The position numbers and the translations under genes are program-made. From positions 1-64,000 of the forward strand of contig NC_052679.1 in assembly GCF_016802725.1 (NCBI RefSeq): DNA of 64,000 nucleotides, given 5' to 3'. Positions 33,301 through 44,600 of the stretch are shown here, one piece after another (within the stretch, counting starts at the first letter, position 1; each line of letters opens with the position of its first letter). The DNA comes from Solenopsis invicta. Taxonomy: Eukaryota > Arthropoda > Insecta > Hymenoptera > Formicidae. The notes under the pieces are model-generated. The model was not told the DNA's origin and did no database searches. It worked only from the letters and a program-made list of their open reading frames with translations.

Positions 33301-34586
33301 CGCGATAATCGGACTACAATTTTGTTCGAACGAGAAGATGTTTGAAATTCAATCGGTTGAAGATTGATTACTATCGATAAAACGTCAAGTATTATTTATG
33401 TACTTGAATATTTTCGCACGAAATTTACAAAGAGTGAGCCCAAAAAGACCTGTTTTTTAGCCCATTTCTTGGACCTTGAAATTCAAACCTTTTTTTATGC
33501 CAAATAGTATTGTATAATGGAACATTAATCCCAGAAAAATTTTAAGATGAGCATAGGCGCGGTTCCGGAGATATACAAGGTTGAAAGTGACGGTTTCTCA
33601 TAGCACAGGGCGCCGTTTTTAGACTTCTTTTCTATTGTTTGAATAAAAGTTATCATTTCCTATGTATTTTTGCGCGCTGAACACGAATCTGGTGAGCAAA
33701 TTGCTCTATCACGTCAGATTTCTTAGAAAAGTGTCAAAAATGATCGTTTTTACCTCACCATGGCGTTAAAAAAAATCTATTTCTATCTATCTAAAAATCT
33801 CACTCACATTAAAAAGCACCCCAATCTGTGAGAAGCAAGGGAACTTTCAGCTTATTAGAAAAGCATCTCGATCCGTGAAAGGCGGTGTCACGTGTCATTT
33901 CAACTCCATCTATCTCGAGGAGTTTTCATACTAGACGAAAATTAAGGTCATATTTCAATCCGGGATAAAAATCCATAAGAAACAATGTTTTACTTCGTTT
34001 TATTTATATATATATATATATATTAGATAGATTTTTAGATAGATAGAAATAGATTTTTTTAACGCTACGGTGAGGTAAAAATAATCATTTTTGACACTTT
34101 TCTAAGAAATCCGACGTGATAGAGCAATTTGCTTACCAGATTCGTGTACAGCGCACAAAAATACAATGGAAAATGGTAACTTTTATTCAAACAACAGAAA
34201 AGAAGTCTGAAAACGGCGCCCTGTATTATGAGAAACCATTACTTTCAACCCTTTATATTTCCGGAACCGCGCTTATGCTCATCTTAAAATTTCTCTGGGA
34301 TTAATGTTCCATTACATAGTACTATTTGGCATAAAAAAAAAGTTTGAAATTCCAAAAAATGGGCCAAATTTGAGGTTACTCTTTCTTATAAATACGTACA
34401 AATAATGAGCAAGTTACGCTAATTCTCTATGTACGATGATTTTAGGTAATCTATCAGCTATTGCTCGACTGGAAGCAAGCGAATACACAGGATGCCCAGC
34501 TAGGCACGTTAGTTAGTATACTGTGGTCTTGTCAGGAGTACGACTGCTGCGAGCGATTAGCCGCAGCTCGCGAGAATTCATCTTAG
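30395..34586 (+). CDS. imd: IMD adaptor (immune deficiency), 270 aa
   Basis: Coding exons 30395-30746, 32923-33242 and 34446-34586. Phases agree; length 270 aa against 273 in the fruit fly. The exon's acceptor is at 30373/30374, so 21 nt of leader precede the ATG. Features: TTD18-A19KPD, which fits the caspase (Dredd) cleavage site that exposes an IAP-binding N-terminus in fly Imd; a charged Ser/Thr/Pro-rich linker; a RHIM-like core (NIVNSNGVKIGS, about residues 124-135); and a C-terminal death domain (about residues 178-262: GWRDIARRLSYSDGQI, VIYQLLLDW, LWSCQEYDCCERLA). In flies Imd receives signals from PGRP receptors and recruits FADD and Dredd to activate Relish against Gram-negative bacteria. 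The 1.2-kb last intron contains a large foldback element. AATAAA at 35020 is a likely poly(A) signal. Confidence 0.95.
30747..32922 (+). other. imd intron between main coding exons 1 and 2
   Basis: AT-rich with no coding signal and no repeat that I can name. A short self-complementary stretch (TTTTGTCAAAATGACAAAA) lies near 31989-32008. A 116-codon minus-strand frame at 31616-31966 shows no domain and is most likely chance. Confidence 0.5.
33429..34384. mobile_element. Long-arm foldback element in imd intron 3
   Basis: 33429-33805 and 34019-34384 are inverted copies of each other over about 370 nt with scattered mismatches. Examples of paired blocks are TTTCTTAGAAAAGTGTCAAA with TTTGACACTTTTCTAAGAAA, GCGGTTCCGGAGATATACAA with its counterpart TATTTCCGGAACCGCG, and AGGGCGCCGTTTTTAGACTT with AAGTCTGAAAACGGCGCCCT. 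Ends are AAAGAGTGAGCCC and GAGGTTACTCTTT. The ~210-bp spacer has a (TA) run near 34007-34022. The 62-codon frame in the right arm (34116-34304) is not a gene. The element lies entirely inside the intron. Confidence 0.93.
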
Positions 34587-35960
34587 TTGAGCACGGCGTA
34601 TAAAAAAATCTCTATCTAATGTCTGTATATACGTTTAAATGACAATTGTGATTTTTTTTACTCTAGGTAGTATTCCGTTTTTATACATATCTTAGCACGT
34701 AGTTTACAGACACACGATATATCGATTGTGATCACTTGTATTCATTTAACGTGTCGGATTGGCCAGAAGAATATTACTAACTGGATTTGATTTGTATTCA
34801 GTATACGATTTGGTACTGCACGAAGTCGCAATGAGTTTGTGTTTCAAGTACAATGTACATGATCGGGTTAATAATACGAGAACGTTATGTACGAATGTAC
34901 CTGTAGCGTCACTTTGCGCGACACACACGTTTACACGTAATATGTATGTACATACACAGATTTTTTTACATTTAACTATGATCCATTTGTAAAATTTTTA
35001 TTTTGTAAAATCTAGCAAAAATAAACATGTAATTCTTCAAAGAATATGTATTTCTTTCAGTTATACAAGTACATGCACATTTGAATCATACACGCTTAGC
35101 AGTAGTTACACATTCAACAAAATCTAACGATGTTTAAAAGTACTACCGTCTATAATAAATAGATTTTTATTTCATTTTTTTGGATTAATATATTTATATC
35201 TTCCTTTTTTCTTTCATATTCTTTTTAATCACACATTTTTTTTAAAGATAAATTAATATATATTCCATAAATTTCTACTTTTTTTCCAAAACAGCTTTAC
35301 GAAAAAAGAATACAAAATTTTTATATTATATTAAAATATATATTCAATATTCCAATATAATCACGTTTGCACGTCTCTAACATATTTTTATAATTAATTT
35401 ATCACCCGTTATGCAATATCGCTATTGATATTCGTACCACCTAATGATTTTTTTTCTTTGAAATTAATACTATTTTGTACTTGTAATAAAAAATCCTATT
35501 ACATCTAGTATGTTACAAACAAATTTATTTAATGCATTTTATTTAAATGCATTAAATTAAAATATTAATAAATTGATGAACAATCTAATTAAATGTGTAT
35601 TGAGTTAGAAAAATAGACGTAAAAAAATAATTTGGTTCTCATCAATAATTTAAATTATATTAATTTTGTCATTTGAATAATTGACAGAATGTACAATTAA
35701 TCCTTTAATGTGAAATATTTGATCAATTACGTTTACGTATCGTAATTAGCGTAATTTATGATTATTGATAGTTTATTTAACACACTACAAATTTGATATA
35801 AAAAGAAATAAATATGTGATAAAAACAGTAAATGCGATCAGTGGAATTAAAATAACACAGTGTACATAGTTATATGCAATAATTAATTAATGATAAATGC
35901 ATGACACGTGCAATCATATTTAAATTAATCATAACTTTTGTTTTTTTTTTATTCTACGAT
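34587..35960. other. Convergent intergenic region, imd and dnk 3' ends
   Basis: AT-rich. AATAAA at 35020-35025 (plus) suits imd, and TTTATT at 35772-35777 (AATAAA on the minus strand) suits dnk. A short palindromic patch around ATTTAAATGCATTAAAT lies near 35530-35560. No further gene. Confidence 0.55.
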
Positions 35961-37352
35961 TTAATCTGAGATAGCTTTAATTTCAGGTAGCACGTGATTC
36001 GTTGATACTGTAATCATCTTATTATTTACATCGCTATCGTCTATCACCTTGCTGAAGATTTCATTTTTACATTTATCAAATTCTTCTACCATTTCATTGA
36101 GCTCTCGGTCACCATTTATGGTTATAATTGGTGATGGTACCGGTTTCAGAGTTTGATGATAGAGCCAGTCATCATGGATTTGATGGATTTGCTTCAGATA
36201 TTCTAGTGAAACGGCGTTCTCTTCCTTTCGACCTCGTTGTTTCATTCTCTCGTATACGGTCTCAGGTGTTGTCCTCAAGTATACTATTTAGCAACACAAA
36301 TAAAAAGAGAAATAATTTTAATAGATGTCTCCTCAATTGTAATAATTTCTCAGAAAATCCATAAATCATATACGCACCTATTAAATCGGTTTCTATATTA
36401 TTGGCATTTTTCAAACACCAATCGTACCAGTCCTCTAAGACAGTTACCTCAACGTCACGTAATACATTTCTGCGTTTTAAATTTTCGACGAAGCACATTG
36501 CACTGTATACGGATCTCTCCATAATTTTATACGGCGATGGAGTCTTACAAGTGTGCAATTGGAGCATAGTCAATTGTACATACGATTGGAATAAAAAGGC
36601 ATAACGAGATGGTTCGTTATACATTAATTCCTGTAATGCAATGATTGCAATTAATTCCAATAACACAATATTTTATATTAAATTGTATTAAATTAAAATA
36701 TGCCTATTAATATAGTTGTGAGATATTAATGTAATTATTATTATTTTTTTTTTACTGTTATGCGTTTGCTTGATATATATAAGAATCAGTACCAGTCAAT
36801 GAACAAATAAAAATCATATAATTACATTTTCAGTAAAATATATTTTAATCAAATTTGCATAAAAATTAAATCTAAAAAATATTAATTAATTTGCAATTTT
36901 ATTTTGAAATCTTATTATTTTAATGTTTTTTAAACATTTACTGATGAATGTTTAGCGACTGGTGCAGCGTAACTCCTACAGAAACTTTAAACGTTTTTGA
37001 ATGTCTCGAGTTTTTGCAGGAAATGAAATAAAGTCATTAATATTATCCATAATTAATGACATACACTCATCATTATTGTAAGTTTCAACAAATAAGTAAC
37101 ATTTAATAACAAAAGCATTAAATCTATTTTTATTAAATTATCTTCAAAGTTTTAACTTGACAGAAATATTATCTTTCTCACCAGTAGATTCGTTCCAGAC
37201 ACGTCACGCCAGAGCTCGACTGGCTCTTCTAGTACAGTAACATTGTCAAATTTCTTAAAATGACTTAAAAATGTCGTTTTACCACTTCCTATGTTGCCCT
37301 CCACGCATACAGTGAAGGGACGTTTGTAGAGTTTGCCAATGGAGCCAGGCAT
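35961..37352 (-). CDS. dnk: Deoxyribonucleoside kinase (insect multisubstrate type), 248 aa
   Basis: Minus-strand coding exons 37182-37352, 36378-36630 and 35961-36283; phases agree. Length matches the fruit-fly enzyme (250 aa). It transfers phosphate from a nucleoside triphosphate to the 5' hydroxyl of deoxynucleosides in salvage. Motifs: P-loop GNIGSGKTT (residues 19-27), EEPVELW with the presumed catalytic Glu43, FQSYVQLTM with Gln72, MERSVYSA with Arg96, and a LID-like MKQRGRKEE. Val75, Met79 and Ala101 match the fly V84, M88 and A110 linked to broad substrate range, so a multisubstrate enzyme is predicted. The ATG at 37352 is used here. An acceptor at 37381/37382 lies 29 nt upstream, and its exon is open in the same frame (KAVLEAFIK before MPGSIG), so a longer N-terminus from an upstream exon is possible. 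Confidence 0.96.
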
Positions 37353-38413
37353 CTTAATGAAGGCTTCGAGAACTGCTTTACCTGAACAGACAACACGCTC
37401 GACTTCACTTCCTCTAGTACCGAAGACGTACTGAGAATCAGCTTGACTGGGTAAGAAATATGACGTAACACGATATACATGTATAATGCAAATAGTAACA
37501 GTATATTTTAAATAAGATAAATTGCTTTTTCAGAATGAATTTATCAACAAAATGGGAAATTCTGAAATATCACTCGACTAAAGTGATATGCTAAAAGAAT
37601 ATTACATGTCCTTAATAAATAACGATTATAATACACAGTCTCCATATTACCAAAGCTTCTCCTTTATATAGAATGTTAAAAAAACATTTAACATTTACAT
37701 GACGTAATACCGAGTAAAAAAATCTTGATAAACAAGTGAAAAGCCTAACCATTTCTGAGATGTAAACAATTGTGTATGTTAGCATCAGGATACATCGACT
37801 TCTGTGTGTCGCAGTAATTGAATGTGGTATAGATATAGGATGCAGTCAATTTGACACTATAAATGCTTCAAAGCATTTGATTCAGGACATATCAGGATCA
37901 ATCGGGACAAGAGTTTTATTAATTGACCAATCAAAGAATGCATCAAAGCATTTGTAGTATCAACTTGACCACACCCACAGTTACCGTTACAGCTGTAAAA
38001 CGTTCTTAGATGCATTGTAATTGTCGAAACATTTAATTTTTTATTGAATTTTGCATCATACTTTAAGCACATGCTTCACGAGCAGGGAATATTGAATACA
38101 ATTGTTTGGGAATAAATCTGTTGTTATTATTATATTGGAAGGTCAAGAGCATTTGCGCAAAACAGCAAGTAAAGCAATAACGCAACAAAATAAAATTATT
38201 AGTATTAATTAACACAAACAATTTAATAAAATGCTGTTTCTTTTATTAGTATTGTACCTTATTATTTATTTTATTACATCTTTTATTTTTTGCACATACT
38301 AAAGAAACATAACGAGATATATTACAACGACGATTTAACAGAGTAATTCCCAGCGATTAATTAGACAAGTAAATAATTACACGTCAATTCTCAGTCAACA
38401 TTTCGTCACTCAC
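37353..38413. other. dnk 5' intron region with a palindromic MITE-like repeat
   Basis: AT-rich apart from 37353-37460, which holds the acceptor TGTTGTCTGTTCAG (minus strand) for the dnk coding exon. 37800-38010 is an imperfect inverted repeat: GTCAATTTGACACTATAAAT pairs with the other-strand copy GTCAAGTTGATACTACAAAT, and AATGCTTCAAAGCATT occurs on both sides. Confidence 0.55.
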
Positions 38414-38790
38414 CAACAGAATGTACCGTGCGATCGTTCACTCGTTTGTAATTTGAAACCAGCTGACGCCCAAATCAACGTGGATCAAATAGCAACGCAC
38501 TTGGGAGCCGACGCAGTTCGAACGGCAGGGTCGGCTCTTAACGAACATGTAGTTCGGAGTCGCGATTCTCGATCTTTTTCAGGCTGAACAACGCGGAAAC
38601 TGGCGGGAACGACACACCGACGACGAACCGGGGATTGCCGCACGACTTCCCGCCAAAAACAAAACACGAGCGCCATCTCGGGTAGATAAGCCTATCCCGT
38701 ACCGTTCGTCACAGCTGCGCTTCCCGGCCTTCCCGCCTCACGGCTCTCGGCCGACCGGCGACCGGTGAAAAAGGGGAAACTCGATCGCGC
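38414..38790 (-). promoter_or_regulatory. dnk: CpG-rich promoter / candidate non-coding first exon of dnk
   Basis: A CpG-rich block on the minus strand ending in a strong donor, CTGTTG|GTGAGTGAC, with the exon's last base at 38414. The presumed exon has no ATG near the donor, so it would add 5' UTR to the dnk exon whose acceptor is at 37381/37382. Assignment to dnk is inferred from strand, order and the absence of any other minus-strand gene nearby. Confidence 0.5.
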
Positions 38791-38807
38791 GAACTCCTGC
38801 TGCGAAA

Positions 38808-38945
38808 GAAGCGCAGCTAACCTAAACTGAACACGTACGTACGCGCATAACCAAATATTCGTTGCGGAACATAACCAAATATTTGCCGCGGAAGAAGCCC
38901 AGTTTAACTTTAGCTGAACGCGTACGCGCATAATAAACATTCGCG
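38808..38945. repeat. Imperfect tandem duplication (~65 bp unit)
   Basis: CGCATAACCAAATATTCGTTGCGG and ACATAACCAAATATTTGCCGCGG, and AACTGAACACGTACGTACGCGC and AGCTGAACGCGTACGCGC, show two diverged copies of one block. Confidence 0.65.
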
Positions 38946-40363
38946 TGTATGCATAATATTTTGCTAAAAGCAAAGAATATTCCGAGCGAACGATCTCTCT
39001 TGATTTTCGCTAAATTTCCGCGTATAGAATGACACTTTTATCAATTATATTGTTGGACGATAAAACAATTTATTTATTTTTCCCTTTTTAATGAACAATT
39101 CGCAGCTTTTGGTATTTCGAATGTCGCGCGGATGCAACCGAAACTAAGGCTATGCCGTAAATGTCAAGATTACGTCTACATGGATTATTTATGTATTATT
39201 TAATGTTACGTTTACATGACGAAACATGGAGACATTTTCATGGAGACAAAACGAGCAATCTAACAAACGAAGATTAATTTAAATGAATTGAAAATTGCAA
39301 TTTATTTTAATTTATTCAAATTTGCACTTTAGAGGTCCGGAGTATTTTTAAATTCAAATGGATTCGAAAAATCTAAAGTGATGTGAATTCGAAAATGTCG
39401 AATTGAGTTTATTTCTTATATCCATTTCGATTTATTTGCTAGAAATGTAAATTATTATAAATTGGATAATTCAATATAGAACAAGTGATTAAATTATAAA
39501 CTGAATTAAATTATAAACTAAATTAAATATCTGACTTTAGTATTGATAAAATATATAAATATTAGAAATTAAAAAACGGAATATAATTTTTACTATTTCT
39601 AATACAAATTCTTCTATATACATAAATGTAAAGCATAGTTTATATAATTTACAATGTATACGCATAATGCAAATTATTCATATTTTATGCGTAAATGCTT
39701 AATCGTGACTGAAACAACGCGATAGGGGAGAGAGCACAGCTCGGAATTTGTTGGTCAGATAATAAAAAAAAAAGATAAACAGTAAATTTATTCAGACACA
39801 ATACTTATAACAAATATGTATAAATAAATTGTAGACTAAATATTTTTTTTGTTTAATTTAAGATCATAAAAATATTTATAAAATATTTCGGCAAATATTT
39901 TTCAAGCATTCTAATAAATAAATTAGAAATAGTTTGTAAATATTTTATAAATATTGTGTGCTGTCTGGGTGGGATAACGATAATATTACAAATGTAAAGT
40001 TAAAAATTTCTTATAATCTCTACACGTTCATCATATGCGATAACAATTATCAAAATCATCAACGTGTTATTGCCTCAAATGCACACTTAGCTAATACGTC
40101 ACTGATGCCGGCATGTCCGCGTCCGCACTTGCTGAGACACCAATTACCGAGTGACAAAATCAAGTACCGCGACATTACGCGGCACAGCGACTCGATTACC
40201 ACGTGATTCTGCATCCTTCCATTATTGACTCGTAATTAATTAATTTCGGTATTGCGTCGTTGTGCGCTAGTAAACAAATCACGTCGATCGTTGCACGATG
40301 CATTGTCGCGTACGTGGTGCATCGTCGCGTGACGACGTTGTTATCGGAGTAAATCGTACTCAC
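38946..40363. other. AT-rich DNA upstream of the dnk promoter
   Basis: No gene. 39284-39430 is rich in AATTCAAAT/GAATTCGAAAAT words resembling patches at 20440-20700 and 29270-29335. The GC content rises from about 40060 toward the 40.4-kb island. Confidence 0.45.
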
Positions 40364-40680
40364 CGGCGGAAGCCATCGTTGCGATCTGCCAGCCAAGGTA
40401 GAACTATAGAAACGTAAGTAATTCGTCTCGCAGAGAGTTCGACGTGACGTTCGCGACGGCTTCTGCCGCTTCTACGTTCCTGCCATTTCTCTCATGCAAC
40501 TGCGCTCCGAGCTGCTCCGAGCGTGCGCGCGAACACGAGTGGATACACGTGACGACTGACGGGGTCCTGTCGCCGAACGACGCCAAGTGATATCGATCCT
40601 CTCGGAAGAGGCGTTCACCGACGGTCGATCGACGAGAGACCGCCGTCAACGATGTTACCAGCGATGTTCATGCGCATCGC
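40364..40680 (-). promoter_or_regulatory. dnk: CpG-rich promoter with a 13-nt candidate coding first exon of dnk
   Basis: On the minus strand, ATGGCTTCCGCCG (40376-40364) is followed at once by a strong donor GTGAGTACG. The phase (1 base over) matches the acceptor at 37381/37382, giving in frame MASAG-KAVLEAFIK-MPGSIG and so a dnk isoform 14 residues longer. The block upstream to about 40680 is CpG-rich as a promoter would be. It may instead belong to another transcript. The 81-codon frame at 40404-40649 looks like 5' UTR. Confidence 0.4.
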
Positions 40681-41153
40681 CGACGTTCTCGCCTGGAATA
40701 ATTAAGAAACGGTTGTAGGTTAAACAGAATCACGGATGATAAAACAGGAAAAATAAAATTACATAAGATGTGAGCATTATTGTTTAGAATCATCAGGATC
40801 GTGCTGTACCTTTCAAAATTATTTCAGCATGGATTATTTACGTTATGTTTAAACGAATCTTTTTCATATAGACAATACAGACATTGTAAATTATTAATAT
40901 ATTTGATTTTGATATAATATAATAAAATAAAAATATATAATATTGAAAATAAAGAAACGAAATATAATTTTCGGAATATAATTTAAACATAGTTTACATA
41001 GTTTATATTGTATACGCGTAACATAAATTATTTGTTATATTTTATGCGTAACGCTCAACCCTTAGAATAAATATCAGCTAAGGTTGGGTGTTTACGTGTA
41101 AAATATAAATAATCGACATTATGTGTATACAACGTGAACTATACAAGGGATTG

Positions 41154-41694
41154 GATAAGTTGATATTTTTTTAAAACTAAATTAAGTTAAAGTTAATGAC
41201 TTGGAAAATCAATTACGTTAAAAGTTGTATGAACAAAAAATTAACTCAGTTAAATGTTCATTAAGATTAAATTAACTTGAATTAAAAGTTGATCAAGTTA
41301 ATTTGCAAAGCCTTATTAGAATTAATTAGAAAGTTATAGTTTTTAAAAATTAAGTTACTCTAAAACTAAGTAACAAAAAATAATTACAACATAAATCATC
41401 AAAATAAATTTAATACTTTATTTGTAAATTAATTTTATACGTCATAACAAAAAATTATTAATATATGTAAAAAGTATAAGTAGATAAACATGGTGGCATT
41501 CATAAAGATGAAAACAGTTTTTAATGTAAAAAAATTAATAAATTAATGTTTTGTTTTGAAAATAACGAGTTGAAATTAAAAATTAACTTATTTGATTAAA
41601 TGAACAAAATAAAGTTATTAACTTATAAGTTATTAACTTTTTAACTTTATCATTTATCTTTTTTAACTTTATAACTATTTACTATTCAACTTTG
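41154..41694. mobile_element. AT-rich element family F1, copy 3
   Basis: Starts CAAGGGATTGGATAAGTTGA and ends near TTTACTATTCAACTTTG, an imperfect inverted pair. Internal blocks match F1 copies 1 and 2 in order, for example CATAAATCATCAAAATAAATTTAATACTTTATTTGTAA (in part). The flanks are AT-rich and the ends less certain than in the other two copies. Confidence 0.65.
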
Positions 41695-44600
41695 AAACTT
41701 TATAAATTATGTATTTTGGATATTATCTATGTACATAAATAATAATGTATGGCCTAATATAATGATATGAAAGATTCAGAAATAGTGAAAAATGAAAACT
41801 AAATCTTATTTTTTAATTTTTGATATCGTGTTTTTAGTTTATCAATATTTAAGTTAGATATCTCAATAATCTTACAATAACCTGCCAATTACTTTTTTCT
41901 CTATCGTATTAATCAATTTGTAATAATTTACATTGCTTGTATTATATGATTCAATCATTAAAAAAGATTCGTAAATATAATATATATAAATAATACGTGA
42001 ATAACATTTAGACGTAATTCTTAAATATAATACAACCTTGATAAATATATAAGAGGCAAATATTTATATTTATATGTAGTGCATTAAAAATTATATAAAA
42101 TTATAAAACTATATGCAATACTGTAAAATTATAAAATGGTTAAATTGAAATAATTTTACCACTATACTATTAATACTGTGCAGTAGAATCGTCTTTTAAA
42201 GAATGCAATTAAAACTTTATGCATTGTATGGTATACCTCGAGAAGATAGATAATTGAAGAATTTAATTTGACATTTTTCTAACTTAGATATTATATTGAG
42301 AAATTAAGAACATCATTAGAAAGAATATATTAACGATAAAGTAAAAATCAAAAAATATTTTAACACGAAAGAGACAAGCAGTTGCTAAAAGGATATTTTT
42401 AATTATGAAATAAATAAATATTTGATGAAGACAATAAATAATTGAAAACTTTGCCACATTTTATTTTTTAACTAAATATTATATTAAGAAATTAGTTATT
42501 GGAAGGATATAGTTTAACCATGAAATAAAAATATTTTAACAAAAAAAATTTATAGTTGAAGAACTTTGTCTTCGCTTTTAATTAAATACTGTATTAAGAA
42601 ATAGGAATTTATTATTGGAAAGGAGGAGAAGGAGGATTATATCTTGGTTATAAGGTAAATGAAAAAATGTTTTTAAAAAGAAGGTAAAAGTTGAAGAATT
42701 TTATACACACGTACAATATTAACAATTTTTAATTAGATATTATACTAAGGTAATAGGAATTAGTCATTGGCAAGAAATATTTTAATAACAAAATAAAATT
42801 TAAAAATCAGAGCAATTACAAGTTTCGCGATTAAAACCTGACTTTATATAAACTTCAAAGAGATCATCTCAAAGATATTAATGTCTTTTCGTCTTTGTAT
42901 TCATAGATACTCGTCAAACGAGCGACTTTAACGAGAACGTCATCGCGTCTTTGTTCACATTTCAGTGATCTCTACGCGCCTTTACACATCAACACATATG
43001 GTCGACCATAATTTCTGTCAAAGTGCGCCGCCTCATGAACGAAAAGTGGCACAAACGCGGCCCGTTTTTGATTTATAACACCGAGAGCGGTCCTAGTTAC
43101 AGTTGGAAATGTGTATCCGGGACCAACGAGGTATTTGGGACGGGAGTGTGTGCGACCAGCTGCCATAAAGAATTTCTGACTTTGAAAGTAGCCGCGACGC
43201 AAAACTTATCTGCTAGATGACTTTTATTGGAATCTTCGTGCCCTTTATTCGGAGAAAAAGGTTTAACGTGTCTAATGTTACAATATATATGTATATATAT
43301 ATATATATATAGAGAATTTTATATTGTGAGAGGCAATCAAAATAAATACAAATGGAATTATTTCTCTGTGCGCTATCATAAGAGAATTTTTGGTTTTTAA
43401 GGTAAAAAATACATTTACCAGATGACTCTCATTAGAATTCTTTCGTGCGCTTTTAACCAGAAAATAAAGTTCAATGATATTTTCAATATTGAAACATGTA
43501 TCTGAAATTGTTAAAAAATAACCGCGATGAATAAGACTGATTATTTGATATGAATGAATTTAATATAAAAAATTTCTTGTTTCGAAAAAAGTGCAATTTA
43601 TATTTACTGAATGAATTCATCAAAATTCGTTTACTCAATTTAATAATAAGTAGAGCATTTAAATCATTGATAAATTTTTTAAGGATGTACCATATGTGTC
43701 TCAATTACTAAAACCTAAAAAATATCATAGATCGTTCTATGATGTTTACGTTTGAGTATATTTGTATACAATTTAAATACAATTTTCTTATTGGTTTAAA
43801 AGTCATTTAATTTTTGCTTATCTTAATATAATAAAATCGCATTTTTAGTACTTATTTGCAAATTTAATGATAAAGTGACATTACAAAAATAAATCACATT
43901 TTTTACATATACCAATCAAACTCTGATAAATATTCATATTTTTAAAAAGTCCTTTAGATCTTTTACTCATTCAAAAATTGTTTACCAAAAAATTGCGGCA
44001 AAATTTAGTCATTTTCTCGCTGCAAACTATTATAAGCGAAATTTCTCGTTCCTTTTGCAGTTAATTTCAAAACTAAAATTCGAGCGCATTTATGGTCAAA
44101 ATGTTTTGTCATTGATTAAGAAAAAGAAAAGAATAAATTTAAGAAGTTTGCAGTTCGTAAATTCCAATAATAGCTGGCACATTGTATAGTCAAAAAATCT
44201 TTTCCCCTCAAATCTTGTCTTTGTACATCTCTCTTCAACATTAGAAAAGGAATTTTCTTAATATTTCTAATTTATTTTATTTCTAAAAACTCTCACTTTC
44301 TCCCTGTCTGTTTAATATTGGAGAGAGAATATTTAGAAATAATTGAGAACACGAAGAAAAGATGTAAAAAATGCAAATCTAAAAGAATTATTTAGAGGAA
44401 AGATTCTTCAGCTTCGAACATTTTATTTGATAACGATACGCGATACGCGATACGTGATAACTGATAACATACGCAAAGAATTATTCGAATAAAAGATGCT
44501 TTAAGCATGACGGAGTGCCCCTCGGTATGATTATTCCTCCGTATTCGTGCGCACGAGCGCGATAGATCTACATATATTCATTGTGTAACGAGAGCGAGAA

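Noticed and set aside
34116..34304. 62-codon frame in imd intron 3
   Set aside because: It lies inside the right arm of the foldback element.
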